Shown: piece by piece, positions 18,393-27,450 of the stretch
How positions within the stretch are numbered: position 1 is the stretch's first letter
How the letters are laid out: every line of letters starts with the position of its first letter
Assembly: GCF_034432235.1 (NCBI RefSeq)
Contig: NZ_DAOUCJ010000110.1
Location: 10,038 to 74,037 of the forward strand
From: Thermoflexus sp.
Lineage (GTDB): Bacteria > Chloroflexota > Anaerolineae > Thermoflexales > Thermoflexaceae
DNA: 64,000 bases
Direction: 5' to 3'
Position numbers and translations under genes: made by a program
The notes under the pieces: generated by a model
Told to the model about the DNA's origin: nothing
Database searches by the model: none
Seen by the model: the letters and a program-made list of their open reading frames with translations, nothing else

Positions 18393-18695
18393 TTATTCCT
18401 CCAGCACCCGGTAAGTCGCTTCGATGATCTCCTCTCGTCCAGACGAGGTCCGCGGCTTCTCCGCCGGGGCCAGGTCCAGCAACAGCCGCCACACGAGCAG
18501 GAGGAGGAGCAAATCGTCCAGAGAGCCGATCCCGGGAATCATCAGGTCCGGCAGGAGATCGATCGGGGAAAGGATATACATCAGGGCCAGAAGGGGGAGC
18601 AGCCTCAACCAGCCCGGCGTGCGAGGATCCCGCACCAGTCGCCAGATCCGTCGCAGATCACGCCACCAGCTCCACAGGGTCCCCAGTCGATCCAT
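18393..18695 (-). CDS. DUF1232 (YkvA-type) small membrane protein
   Basis: This 100-aa protein carries the DUF1232 core LLPLLALMYILSPIDLLPD followed by GSLDDLLLLLLVWRLL, giving two hydrophobic segments. The function of the family is unknown. It is divergent from the sugar-binding lipoprotein gene. Confidence 0.85.
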   Translation of the reverse strand: MDRLGTLWSWWRDLRRIWRLVRDPRTPGWLRLLPLLALMYILSPIDLLPDLMIPGIGSLDDLLLLLLVWRLLLDLAPAEKPRTSSGREEIIEATYRVLEE

Positions 18696-18803
18696 GTCCG
18701 TCCCCCTTTTACTGGTTTATTTGGTTACGCCATTGCTCTTCCCCTGAGGGCTTCTGAAGCCGAGCAAAGCGCCGCATGGCCCTCACAACCAGCCTCTACT
18801 TGA

Positions 18804-18837
18804 TTAACAACAGTTTAACAACAGAGCTTAACAAAAG
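18804..18837 (+). repeat. three direct repeats upstream of the binding-protein promoter
   Basis: TTAACAACAG occurs at 18804-18813 and 18815-18824, and TTAACAAAAG at 18828-18837. Start-to-start distances are 11 and 13 bases, about one helical turn, just upstream of the -35 box. They look like binding sites for an activator or a second regulator. Confidence 0.6.
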
Positions 18838-18838
18838 T

Positions 18839-18896
18839 GAAAGCGCTTGACAGCTCCGGCACCTTTTCTACAATTTTGAAGTAGAAACGTTTCTAC
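18839..18896 (+). promoter_or_regulatory. promoter with two LacI-type palindromic operators
   Basis: TTGACA (18847-18852) and TACAAT (18869-18874) with 16-base spacing form a near-consensus promoter. AAGCGCTT, part of TGAAAGCGCTTGAC, overlaps the -35 box. A perfect 16-bp palindrome, GTAGAAACGTTTCTAC (18881-18896), covers the expected start point. Both have the central CG of LacI/GalR operators. Confidence 0.75.
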
Positions 18897-18960
18897 CCGG
18901 GATGCCATCGGCCCTTCCCCTGTATAACCTGCATGTCCGCCCGCTGTGAGAGGGAGGTGG

Positions 18961-20241
18961 ATGATGATTTCGAAACGGCGATGGTTCCTGCTGGTTGCTC
19001 TGCTCCTCATCCCCGCTTTGCTTCTGGCCGCCTGCGCCCGGCCTGCCACGCCTGCCCCCGCAAAGAAGCTGGAGATCTTCTCCTGGTGGACGGCCGGCGG
19101 GGAGGCGGAAGGGCTGGAGGCGATGTTTGCCGTTTACCGCCAGAAATACCCAGGAGTGGAGATCATCAACGCCACCGTCGCTGGCGGCGCCGGCGCCCAG
19201 GCCAAAGCGGTCCTGAAGACCCGTATGCTGGGCGGCGACCCGCCGGATTCCTTCCAGGTCCATGGCGGGGCCGAGCTGATCGACACCTGGGTGAAGACCG
19301 GCTATATGGAGGATATCACCGATCTGTGGAAGAGCGAGGGATGGATGGACAAATTCCCCAAGCAGCTGATCGATCTGGTCAGCTATGAGGGGAAGATCTA
19401 CTCCGTCCCTGTCAACGTCCATCGGGGTAATGTCCTCTGGTATAACAAGAAGGTCTTCGATCGATACGGCCTGCAGCCCCCCACCACCTTCGATGAGTTC
19501 TTCCAGGTGGCCGAGGCCCTCAAGGCGAAGGGGGTAACCCCGCTGGCCCTGGGCGACAAACTGAAGTGGGAGGCCGCCCACCTCTTCGAGACCGTGCTGG
19601 CAGGGGTCCTGGGCGCGGAGAAATACCGCGGCCTGTGGAACGGCCAGACGTCGTGGACAGGGCCGGAGGTGGCGAAGGCCTTTGAGATCTTCGGGCGGAT
19701 GCTGGATTACGTTAACGAGGACCACGCCGCCCACACCTGGGACTCGGCTACCCAGCTGGTCCTGGATGGCAAGGCGGCCATGACCGTGATGGGGGACTGG
19801 TCCCACGGGTATTTCCTCTCCAAGGGGGCCAAGCCGGGCGTGGACTACGGATGGGTCCCGGCCCCGAACAACAAGGGGCTCTTTATGGTGGTGACCGACA
19901 CCTTCGGCCTGCCCAAGAAGGCGCCGCATCGGGAGCAGGCCATTGCCTGGCTCAAGGTGTGTGGTTCGAAGGAGGGCCAGGAGGCCTTCAATCCGAAGAA
20001 GGGCTCCATCTGTGCCCGTCTGGATTGCGACCGGACGAAGTTCGACATCTACCTCCAGTCCTCTATGGATGATTTCGCGCGGGATCAGCTGATCCCCAGT
20101 GAGGTCCATGGATCGGCCGCTCCGGAGGGCTTCGCGACCGCCTTCAATGACATCATCTTCAACTTCGTGACCAACCGGGATGCCAAAGCGGCAATGGAAG
20201 CTCTCCAGAAGGCCTGCGTGGAGAACAAGATGTGCAAGTGA
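18961..20241 (+). CDS. sugar ABC transporter substrate-binding lipoprotein (GtsA-like), orphan
   Basis: This 426-aa protein has a signal peptide and lipobox (LLLAAC near residue 23) and a family 1 solute-binding fold starting KLEIFSWWTAGGEAEGL. It resembles glucose/mannose binding proteins. A C-terminal pair CARLDC suggests a disulfide. AGGGAGGTGG precedes ATG 18961; ATG 18964 is equally possible. No permease or ATPase follows; the next gene is convergent citrate synthase. Permeases must be encoded elsewhere. Expression should be tightly sugar-controlled given its promoter. Confidence 0.9.
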   Translation: MMISKRRWFLLVALLLIPALLLAACARPATPAPAKKLEIFSWWTAGGEAEGLEAMFAVYRQKYPGVEIINATVAGGAGAQAKAVLKTRMLGGDPPDSFQVHGGAELIDTWVKTGYMEDITDLWKSEGWMDKFPKQLIDLVSYEGKIYSVPVNVHRGNVLWYNKKVFDRYGLQPPTTFDEFFQVAEALKAKGVTPLALGDKLKWEAAHLFETVLAGVLGAEKYRGLWNGQTSWTGPEVAKAFEIFGRMLDYVNEDHAAHTWDSATQLVLDGKAAMTVMGDWSHGYFLSKGAKPGVDYGWVPAPNNKGLFMVVTDTFGLPKKAPHREQAIAWLKVCGSKEGQEAFNPKKGSICARLDCDRTKFDIYLQSSMDDFARDQLIPSEVHGSAAPEGFATAFNDIIFNFVTNRDAKAAMEALQKACVENKMCK

Positions 20242-20282
20242 GGGGCACCCGACCGCGGCTGATGGCATCCCTCAAAACGACC

Positions 20283-20310
20283 GGCGCGGCGGGGAGCTCC
20301 CCGCCGCGCC
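20283..20310. terminator. 28-bp perfect palindrome between convergent genes
   Basis: Arms 20283-20296 and 20297-20310 are perfectly complementary and very GC-rich. It lies between the 3' ends of the binding-protein gene and citrate synthase, so it can act as a bidirectional terminator, although no T run follows. Confidence 0.6.
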
Positions 20311-20382
20311 GCGCGATTCGTAACCCCATAGAGTCCGGCCCTGAAGGCATCTCCTGGATCCTGAAATCCCCGGGGATTTCCT

Positions 20383-21573
20383 TCAGCCACGCTCCTCGAT
20401 GGGGATGTATTCCATGTGCTCCGGCCCCACATAGAAGAAGCGCGGCCGGTAGATCCGGTTGTCCTTGCGCTGCTCGAGAGCGTGAGCGACCCATCCGGCG
20501 ATCCGTCCCACTACGAAGATGGGGGTGAAGAGGGCCGTCTCGATGCCCATGGAGGCCATCACGATCCCGGAGTAGAAGTCCACATTAGGCTGGATACCCT
20601 TCTGCCCCAGGCGCTCGATCATCACCCGCTCGATCACCTCCGCCATCCGCAGCCACTTCTCCGTGCCGGCCCGCCGGGTGACCTCAAGGGCATACTGCTT
20701 GAGGATGTGCGCCCGGGGATCATAAGTCTTGTAGACGCGATGGCCGAAGCCGGGGATCTTCTTCTTGCGAGCCAGAGCCCGGAGCACCCACGCCTCCGCG
20801 TTCTCCACCTCCCTGATCTCATACAGCATATGCATGACTTCCTCGTTGGCTCCTCCATGAAGCGGCCCTTTGAGAGCAGCAATGCCCCCCACCACGGCGG
20901 AATATAGATCGCTAAGGGTGGATGTGATGGCCCGCACCGTGAACGTGGAGGCATTGCACTCATGGTCCGCATGGAGGATCAGGATCACATCCATCACCCG
21001 CGCGTAGAAGGGATCCGGCTCCTCACCGAACAACATATAGAGGAAGTTGGCGGCGTGGCTGAGATCCGGGCGGGGATGAACCGGCGGGAGGCCTTTGCGG
21101 GCGCGCCCAATGGCCGCCACCACTGTAGCGATGCGGGAGGTCAGCTTGATAGCCTCCCGCTCATGGGCGACCATTGTATCCTCTTCCGCAGAGTCGTCAA
21201 AGGCCGCCAGCATCGAAATGGCGGTGCGCAGCACCGACATCGGGTGGAAGTTATACCGGCGCCCGGCGCGGGAGATGAAGTCGTAAACCTCATCGGGGAT
21301 CTCGCGATACTGTCGGAGGCGCATCTTGTAGACGTCTAACTCGTCCTGGGTAGGGAGCTTGTCGTAAAGGAGAAGGAAAGCAGTCTCCTCAAAGGTGGAC
21401 TTCTCGGCCAGGACTTCGATGGGGATCCCGTGGTAGATCAGGCGGCCTGCGATCCCATCCACGTAGCTTTTCACAGACTCCGCTACAATCACGCCTTCCA
21501 GGCCCTTGGCGAAGGAAACCTCGCCAGGCTTCCCGATATATTTCACTTCCTGGGGGGTCACAGTTGTCGTCAT
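20383..21573 (-). CDS. gltA: citrate synthase
   Basis: This 396-aa enzyme condenses oxaloacetate and acetyl-CoA. Catalytic regions are HADHECNASTF (first histidine), GGIAALKGPLHGGANEEV (second histidine), and GFGHRVYKTYDPRA (oxaloacetate-binding arginine and third region). VDFYSG and RIAGWVAHALEQ close the active site. ATG 21573 follows GGAGG by five bases; a longer reading from 21729 has no ribosome site. Short type II length. Confidence 0.95.
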   Translation of the reverse strand: MTTTVTPQEVKYIGKPGEVSFAKGLEGVIVAESVKSYVDGIAGRLIYHGIPIEVLAEKSTFEETAFLLLYDKLPTQDELDVYKMRLRQYREIPDEVYDFISRAGRRYNFHPMSVLRTAISMLAAFDDSAEEDTMVAHEREAIKLTSRIATVVAAIGRARKGLPPVHPRPDLSHAANFLYMLFGEEPDPFYARVMDVILILHADHECNASTFTVRAITSTLSDLYSAVVGGIAALKGPLHGGANEEVMHMLYEIREVENAEAWVLRALARKKKIPGFGHRVYKTYDPRAHILKQYALEVTRRAGTEKWLRMAEVIERVMIERLGQKGIQPNVDFYSGIVMASMGIETALFTPIFVVGRIAGWVAHALEQRKDNRIYRPRFFYVGPEHMEYIPIEERG

Positions 21574-22205
21574 GGCAACCTCCGGAAGGTTGAAAGGTAA
21601 AATCCCTGGCGTCGCTGCCTCCCCCCTTCGCGATCGAGCAACGTTCAGCCCTCTCTCACTGACCCCTTGCGGGAGAAGCTTAGCCGCCTGGCCTGCTCCA
21701 GATCTCCCCGCTTCCCCTCGCTGCTTCAATCCCTCTTCATGCTCCGGGAAATTTGATCCTTCACTTCAAATCTTAACCTGGGATCATCAGGAAGGCAAGG
21801 ACAAAGGATCTTTCAGGGGTGGACGAGCACGCCTTCGACGTGCCCATGAAACAGACAGACGATGTCCGAGGTTGAATCATCCCCGGGGGAGCGGGGATGG
21901 GATGCGCCGCGGAGAGGCTCCCTTCTCCCCTATGTAACATTCATCTACTTTTTATCCTGGCATGGATCATCCGATCCATCCGCAATCCGTTTTAAAATGA
22001 ACAGGAGTCACCCTGCGCTGGCCTGGCGCCTCTCGCTGGGGAATTCAGGACGGCCTCTCCCTTGCTGGCGAACAGACAAACTGGACAGGAATCGCACCGG
22101 TCCATTTCCTCCCGAGGACCTGGGGAGCCGGGAGGGGTTATCTCGTCTTCCTGATCGAAGCCCAGTTGGGTCAGTCCTGACGAATTCAAAAACAGGAGGA
22201 CATTG
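21574..22205. other. long intergenic region between citrate synthase and pgk
   Basis: No convincing gene is present. Beyond the minus-strand promoter, a 7-bp inverted repeat (21962-21968 with 21973-21979, ATGGATC/GATCCAT) lies just before an AT-rich TTTTAAAAT (21990-21998). This could be an operator and -10 box for pgk, which has AGGAGG six bases before its ATG. Confidence 0.4.
21770..21798 (-). promoter_or_regulatory. candidate promoter of citrate synthase
   Basis: On the minus strand, TTGCCT (21798-21793), a 17-base spacer and TAAGAT (21775-21770) precede a leader of about 190 bases. Confidence 0.45.
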
Positions 22206-23378
22206 ATGAACAAGATGACCGTGCGCGATGTGGACGTCCGCGGTCGTCGGGTGCTGGTCCGGGTGGATTTCAATGTTCCGATCGCTGAAGGCCGGGTGAC
22301 GGACGACACCCGCATCCGGGCCACGCTGCCCACGCTTCAGTATCTCCTGGATCAGGGAGCGGCCCTCATCGTGATGTCCCATCTGGGCCGCCCGAGGAAG
22401 CCGGATCCGGCTTTCAGCCTGAAGCCGGTCGCGGAGCGCCTGAGCGAGCTACTGGGCCGGCCCGTCCAGATGGCCCCCGACTGCGTGGGGCCAGAGGTCG
22501 AGGCCATGGCCACGGCGCTTCAGCCCGGCCAGGTTCTGATGCTGGAGAATCTCCGTTTCCATCCGGAGGAAGAAAAGAACGATCCCGAGTTCGCCCGGCA
22601 ACTGGCCCGGCTGGGCGATCTCTGTGTGAACGACGCCTTCGGCGCGGCCCATCGGGCGCACGCCTCGGTGGAGGCCATCGCCCGATTCATCCCCGTGGTG
22701 GCCGGCTTCCTGATGGAGAAAGAGATCCGTTACCTGAGCCAGGCCCTGACGAACCCGGGGCGGCCCTTTGTGGCCATCCTCGGCGGAGCCAAGATCTCGG
22801 ACAAGATCGGGGTGATCGAGAGCCTCCTGGCCCGGGCGGATCGGGTGCTGATCGGCGGGGGGATGGCCAACACCTTCCTCAAAGCCCAGGGCTATGAAGT
22901 GGGGGATTCCCTGGTGGAGGAGGAGGCCCTGGAGACGGCACGCCAGCTGCTGGCGCGAGGCGGGGATCGCCTGTGGCTGCCCGTGGATGTGGTGATCGCC
23001 GACGCCTTCGCCCCTGACGCCCAGGCCCGCGTCGTGCCCATCGATCAGGTGCCGGCCGGCTGGCGAATCCTGGATATCGGCCCGCAGACCGTGACTCGAT
23101 ATGCGGAGGAGATCCGGCGTGCTGCCTTCATTGTGTGGAACGGCCCGATGGGCGTCTTCGAGTTCCCCCGTTTCGCGGAAGGAACCTTCGCCATCGCCCG
23201 CGCGATCGCCGATAGCGGGGCGACGAGCATCGTAGGCGGCGGCGACTCGGTGGCGGCCGTCCACGCAGCAGGAGTGGCCGATCGCATCACCCATATCTCG
23301 ACCGGAGGGGGAGCCAGCCTGGAGTTTCTGGAAGGCCGCACGCTCCCCGGCATCGCGGTCCTGGCAGATCGGCCTTAG
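22206..23378 (+). CDS. pgk: phosphoglycerate kinase
   Basis: This 390-aa glycolytic enzyme transfers phosphate between 1,3-bisphosphoglycerate and ADP. Motifs are VLVRVDFNVPI at the N-terminus, MSHLGRP, MLENLRFHPEE, ILGGAKISDKI and GGGDSVAAV near the C-terminus. ATG 22206 follows AGGAGG by six bases. The next gene starts 15 bases downstream and probably shares its transcript. Confidence 0.96.
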   Translation: MNKMTVRDVDVRGRRVLVRVDFNVPIAEGRVTDDTRIRATLPTLQYLLDQGAALIVMSHLGRPRKPDPAFSLKPVAERLSELLGRPVQMAPDCVGPEVEAMATALQPGQVLMLENLRFHPEEEKNDPEFARQLARLGDLCVNDAFGAAHRAHASVEAIARFIPVVAGFLMEKEIRYLSQALTNPGRPFVAILGGAKISDKIGVIESLLARADRVLIGGGMANTFLKAQGYEVGDSLVEEEALETARQLLARGGDRLWLPVDVVIADAFAPDAQARVVPIDQVPAGWRILDIGPQTVTRYAEEIRRAAFIVWNGPMGVFEFPRFAEGTFAIARAIADSGATSIVGGGDSVAAVHAAGVADRITHISTGGGASLEFLEGRTLPGIAVLADRP

Positions 23379-23393
23379 AGGGCATCGTCCACC

Positions 23394-24197
23394 ATGCCTG
23401 TGCGGCTTGTGCCGTCCGATCGACCCTGGGTGCGCATGACAATGGGGGCGGCCGAGGTGGCGGAGGACGCCGAGGGATTGCGGCTCACGCTGTTCCCCAA
23501 CCCGGGGGATCGTTACGCGGATGCCCAGATCGATGATTACGGGGGCACAGGCTTCATCTGGCGGCCCCCGGTCCAGCTCCTCATCGAGGCCCGCTTCTCG
23601 CATCCCGCGGCCTCGCTGGTGGGAACCGCGGGGTTTGGATTCTGGAACGCCGGGGCACCGCCTGGAACGGCCACCGGGTTGCCTTCCGCCGTGTGGTTCT
23701 TTTTCGCCTCATCGCCCTCCCGTGTGGCCCTTGATCCTTCGGACCCCGGCCGGGGATGGCTGGCCATGGTCTGGCGTAGCCCAGGCGGTCCCCGGATCCC
23801 ATGGCCAGCTCCCCTGATCCGGGGACTTCAGCGCCTTCTCGATCACCCCGTGCTGTCTCGAGCGACGCTGGCGGCCAGTCGGCGCTGGATCATGGTCTCG
23901 CAGCGCCCGATCCCGGTGGACATGACCCAATGGCATGGGTATGGCATCCGATGGATGCATGAGGAGGTTCTCTTTGAGATGGATGGGAAGGAAATCCATC
24001 GCGCGCCCTTTGCGCCCGCAGGCCCCCTGGGTTTCGTCGCCTGGATCGACAACCAGTTCCTGAGCCTGGATCCGGATGCCGGCATCTCCAGCGGCTTTCT
24101 CGCGGTTCGGGAGATCCAGTCGATGATATTGAGGCGGGTGGAAATCAATCGCATGGTCCCTAAACTGTCTTTTCTCCCCTCACCGATTCCAACTTGA
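23394..24197 (+). CDS. unknown protein with lectin-like beta-sandwich character
   Basis: This 267-aa soluble protein lacks a signal peptide. The segment WHGYGIRWMHEEVLFEMDGK resembles the strand pair found in GH16/concanavalin-like folds. I do not see the GH16 catalytic ExDxxE, so enzyme activity is not implied. It follows pgk by 15 bases. The family is not firmly recognised. Confidence 0.65.
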   Translation: MPVRLVPSDRPWVRMTMGAAEVAEDAEGLRLTLFPNPGDRYADAQIDDYGGTGFIWRPPVQLLIEARFSHPAASLVGTAGFGFWNAGAPPGTATGLPSAVWFFFASSPSRVALDPSDPGRGWLAMVWRSPGGPRIPWPAPLIRGLQRLLDHPVLSRATLAASRRWIMVSQRPIPVDMTQWHGYGIRWMHEEVLFEMDGKEIHRAPFAPAGPLGFVAWIDNQFLSLDPDAGISSGFLAVREIQSMILRRVEINRMVPKLSFLPSPIPT

Positions 24198-24222
24198 CTG
24201 CATACCTCTCAATCGTTATAAG
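24194..24222 (+). promoter_or_regulatory. promoter ahead of a hairpin leader and thpR
   Basis: TTGACT (24194-24199), a 17-base spacer and TATAAG (24217-24222). The -35 box overlaps the stop codon of the upstream gene. Confidence 0.55.
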
Positions 24223-24337
24223 GCTTTTCAGGCTGCGAGGGGCGATCCCACCACCTGGATGAGCGCTCCCTATGCCCTCCCAATCCCGGCCGCAGCAGCA
24301 CCCGATCGGATCGAATAAAATAGAGGCGAGAACGGAT

Positions 24338-24378
24338 GCGATGGTGGTGCGGGGGGAGCCGCACCACCATCGCCTTTT
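24338..24378 (+). terminator. strong intrinsic terminator or attenuator before thpR
   Basis: A perfect 15-bp stem (24338-24352 with 24359-24373) with a 6-base loop is followed by CTTTT. It ends 22 bases before the thpR ATG and about 110 bases after a promoter. It may end the pgk transcript, or attenuate transcription from the promoter at 24194. Confidence 0.8.
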
Positions 24379-24399
24379 CCTGGAGAGGAGGATTCAGGG

Positions 24400-24990
24400 A
24401 TGGTGGCCGTGCGCGCCTTCATTGCCGTCGAGCTGCCTCCAGAGATTCAGAAACGCCTGGCCGAGGTGCAGGACCACCTGCGCCGGGAGCTCCGGGACCT
24501 GCCGATCCGATGGGTCCGGCCGGAGAGCATTCATCTGACCTTGAAATTCCTCGGGATGATCCCTGCTTCTCATATCGATGAGATCATCGCGGCGCTGCGA
24601 GGGCTGACCCTGGAGCGGGGGCCCTTCGCGTTTGTGGTGGAGGGGATCGGCTGCTTCCCGGAACTCCGGCATCCCCGGGTGATCTGGGTGGGGGTCTCCG
24701 ATCCCACCCGGGCGCTGGCGGCCTTTCAGCGTCTGGTGGAGTCCAGCATGCAGAAGCTGGGCTATCCCCCTGAAGATCGCCCCTACCAGCCCCATCTGAC
24801 GCTGGGGCGGGTCGGCCGGGAGGCCACTTCGGCCGATTGCCGGCGGATCGCGGAGGTGATCGAACGAACCACTGTAGAGCGGCTGGGAGAGGTGCGGGTG
24901 ACGGAGATCACCCTGATGCGAAGCGACCTTCATCCCCAGGGAGCGATCTACACCCCCATCGCCCGCCTTCCTTTACGGGGAAGCGTATAA
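24400..24990 (+). CDS. thpR: RNA 2',3'-cyclic phosphodiesterase (2H family)
   Basis: This 196-aa enzyme opens 2',3'-cyclic phosphates on RNA (LigT/ThpR group). The two catalytic HxTx motifs are HLTLKF near residue 46 and HLTLGR near 131, within the usual family length. ATG 24400 has GAGGAGG upstream. It is separated from pgk by a terminator-like hairpin. Confidence 0.9.
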   Translation: MVAVRAFIAVELPPEIQKRLAEVQDHLRRELRDLPIRWVRPESIHLTLKFLGMIPASHIDEIIAALRGLTLERGPFAFVVEGIGCFPELRHPRVIWVGVSDPTRALAAFQRLVESSMQKLGYPPEDRPYQPHLTLGRVGREATSADCRRIAEVIERTTVERLGEVRVTEITLMRSDLHPQGAIYTPIARLPLRGSV

Positions 24991-25077
24991 ACGGGACCGG
25001 CGTCTTCTGACGCCCGCTCGGGAGACCGGATGCTCCTTCTCCGCTTCTCTCCACATCGCTCCAAAAAGGAGAAGCCC

Positions 25078-25443
25078 TCACGCCTCCAGAATGTTCTCAA
25101 AAAACGTGACCGAGACCGGGCGGCCCTGCGCATCCAGCGCAACGGAGGCCAGATCCACCCGCCAGCAGGGCTCCGGCTCTTCCAGCTGCCCCAGGTAGGC
25201 CAGGGCGGTTTGCAGCAAGCGCTGGCGCTTGCGGGGAGTCAGGCTCTCCTCCGGGGCACCGAACCGATCATTCCGCCGGGCGCGGACCTCAATAAAGCGC
25301 AACCAGCCCTGCCCTTCCGCGATCAGATCGATCTCCCCGAAGGGCGAGCGCCAGTTCCGGGCCCGGATGGAATATCCCTGGGCCTCGAGCTGGGCCGCCA
25401 CGAAGGCCTCCGCCGCCGCTCCCAGAGATCGACGGGAGCTCAT
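25078..25443 (-). CDS. YraN/UPF0102 family nuclease-like protein
   Basis: This 121-aa protein has the YraN core: GAAAEAFVAAQLEAQGY, then GEIDLIAEGQGWLRFIEVR, containing the E-D-ExK-like acidic residues of a restriction-endonuclease fold. The family is often near rnhB and rplS. Here its ATG overlaps the TGA of the FHA gene by four bases (ATGA), so the two are coupled. Confidence 0.9.
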   Translation of the reverse strand: MSSRRSLGAAAEAFVAAQLEAQGYSIRARNWRSPFGEIDLIAEGQGWLRFIEVRARRNDRFGAPEESLTPRKRQRLLQTALAYLGQLEEPEPCWRVDLASVALDAQGRPVSVTFFENILEA

Positions 25444-26129
25444 CGGGCCTCCGGCTGGCCTTTGAGATGGAGCGAAACATCGGCGATCCGGAAGCCATGG
25501 CCTCGCACAGTGAGGATATAATCCCGGCTCGGATCCGCCTGGGCCAGCCGTTCCCGCAGGCGGCGGATGAGGGCGTCCAGCGCCTGCTCCGTGATCCCCC
25601 GGGGATCCTCCTGTGGCCAGATGTAAGCGATCAGCTCATCCCGCGAAACCACCGCGCCCCGGGCGATGGCCAGACGCTCCAGCGCCCGGAATTGCGCCGG
25701 GGAAAGCGGGGGATCCACCTCCCGACCGTTCACCCATACCCGTCGGGCCGCCCGATCGATCAGCAGACCGGGGACCATCGAAGGGACCGGAGCGGATTCC
25801 AGCGGGAGCGTCGCCTCGGCGCTGACGAACCGTATGCGCACGCACAGGGCGAGGGCGATCTCATCGCCATCCTTCAGGCGCTGGGGGGTAAAGGGCGCGA
25901 GCGGCTGCCCGTTGAGGAAGGTTCCATTTTTACTGCCCAGATCTTCAATGTAGTAACCATCGGCTTCGCGCTTGAGGCGGGCGTGCTGGCGGGAGATCTG
26001 CCGCTCCGGCAACACCAGATCGCATGCCTCGCCGCGTCCGATGAGCATGACATCCTGGTCAACGGGCCAGCGCTGCCCGGCGAGCTGCCCTTCGGTGATC
26101 ACCAGCATCGGCGCCTCTGCCCCAACCAT
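25440..26129 (-). CDS. FHA domain fused to an OmpR-type winged helix
   Basis: This 229-aa protein has an FHA domain (about 10-100) with LIGRGEACDLVLPERQISRQH and GSKNGTFLNG, which binds phosphothreonine peptides. A C-terminal winged helix (about 130-220, LSPAQFRALERLAIARGAVVSRDEL) follows. It likely turns Ser/Thr kinase signals into DNA binding. No kinase gene is in the window. ATG 26129 follows GGGAGG; the frame to 26216 has no ribosome site. It overlaps yraN by four bases. Confidence 0.88.
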   Translation of the reverse strand: MVGAEAPMLVITEGQLAGQRWPVDQDVMLIGRGEACDLVLPERQISRQHARLKREADGYYIEDLGSKNGTFLNGQPLAPFTPQRLKDGDEIALALCVRIRFVSAEATLPLESAPVPSMVPGLLIDRAARRVWVNGREVDPPLSPAQFRALERLAIARGAVVSRDELIAYIWPQEDPRGITEQALDALIRRLRERLAQADPSRDYILTVRGHGFRIADVSLHLKGQPEAR

Positions 26130-26212
26130 AAGCGCCTCCCACGCGGTCTCTCCCCGGGCTTTACTCTTCAACTCCACACCATGGGGTGAGGAATGAAAGA
26201 GATGCCATCTCC

Positions 26213-27304
26213 TCACAGGGGTTGCCAGGGGGCGGTGGGATCCCCCAGAGGGCGCCAGCGAGGGCCTTCCCGGGTGTCCTGCACTTCATAGCCCATAGAT
26301 CGCAGGCGCTCCCGCAACGCGTCCGCGGTCGCCCAGTCCTTCCGCTGTCGCGCCGCCTCCCGTTCCCGGATCAGGGCCGCGGCCTCCGGCGAGAGCACCG
26401 GCTGGGGGAAGCCCAGCGCTCCCGGCGGTGGTTGCACTTCGATGGGCGGCGGGATCCGGATCGCCCCCAACCAGCGGATGGGGAACGTCGCTCCCGCTTC
26501 CACCTCCTGGGTCCCATCGGCACGCACGATCGTCACCCGTCCGAGGCCCAGCACCTCAACCATTTCCCTCTGGAAATCGAAAACCGCCATCGTGTGCTCA
26601 TCGATCCCCAGGATCACCACCTCGGGCGGGAGGAACCGGCGCATGGCCTCGAAGCGCTCGCGGCCCATAAAGCACCGGCTGGTATCCACCTCCTCCCCAC
26701 CCTCCTGGTTGTTCCAGTGGGAGACGATCGCCAGCTGCAGGCCGAAGTCCCCGAACAGATCCAGCCCTCGCACCCAGTGCGGGTCGTGGCCGGCCTTGTA
26801 GATCTCATAGACCGGGAGCGCCCAGGCGCTGACTGCGATGGCTGCAGCGCTGGCCAGGCCGAGGGCGGCCCCCTGCCGATGGCGGGCCACGAGATACCGC
26901 CAGGCGACGCTTCCCTGCAGCTGCCGGATCGCATAGGTGGGACTCCCCGGACCCATGAAGATATAGTCGGCCTCCAGCAATGGAGCCACCAGATATGGAT
27001 CATCCGGGCTGAAGGGGGTCCACCGCTTGCGGGCCGGGAGGACCAGAACGCGGGGCCGGAACTCCCCCAGGCGCTCCCGGATGAAGTCGGCCACCCGCCC
27101 GGCCACCCGCGCGGAGTTCAGCTCAAAGCCCGCCGGAGTCTCCAGCACCGCCACCTTCACCGGAGGCTCAAAATCCGCCATGGCAACCGCGTGGCCCCGA
27201 CGCCCACTGGGAGCCATTTCCCCCGACCCGAACAGCACGATCTTCCCCGGCCGTGCGCGACCCTCCAATCCGGAAGCCGAAGCAGCTGGACGCCCGGGCC
27301 CCAT
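26213..27304 (-). CDS. peptidase S51/glutamine amidotransferase-like protein with CysS-type C-terminal tail
   Basis: This 363-aa protein has a class I amidotransferase-like fold of the S51/cyanophycinase group. GPGSPTYAIRQLQGS and GLASAAAIAVS correspond to the oxyanion loop and the nucleophile elbow, but the usual SAG reads SAA. The last ~45 residues (AALIREREAARQRKDW, ADALRERL, TREGPRW) match the C-terminal tail of cysteinyl-tRNA synthetase. ATG 27304 has AGGAGG four bases upstream; the open frame to 27361 has no ribosome site. The function is unknown. Confidence 0.8.
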   Translation of the reverse strand: MGPGRPAASASGLEGRARPGKIVLFGSGEMAPSGRRGHAVAMADFEPPVKVAVLETPAGFELNSARVAGRVADFIRERLGEFRPRVLVLPARKRWTPFSPDDPYLVAPLLEADYIFMGPGSPTYAIRQLQGSVAWRYLVARHRQGAALGLASAAAIAVSAWALPVYEIYKAGHDPHWVRGLDLFGDFGLQLAIVSHWNNQEGGEEVDTSRCFMGRERFEAMRRFLPPEVVILGIDEHTMAVFDFQREMVEVLGLGRVTIVRADGTQEVEAGATFPIRWLGAIRIPPPIEVQPPPGALGFPQPVLSPEAAALIREREAARQRKDWATADALRERLRSMGYEVQDTREGPRWRPLGDPTAPWQPL

Positions 27305-27450
27305 CCCTCCTCCTGGCGCAAAATCCAGGGTTTTGAATTCAACATACCGCATCCGGAGCAATCATGCTACTTTTGTCCGCCTGCGGAGGGCCTCACGCTC
27401 GTGTTACAAAAAGTAAAGTAAGGTGGAAAAACCCGGGAGGAACAACCGGC

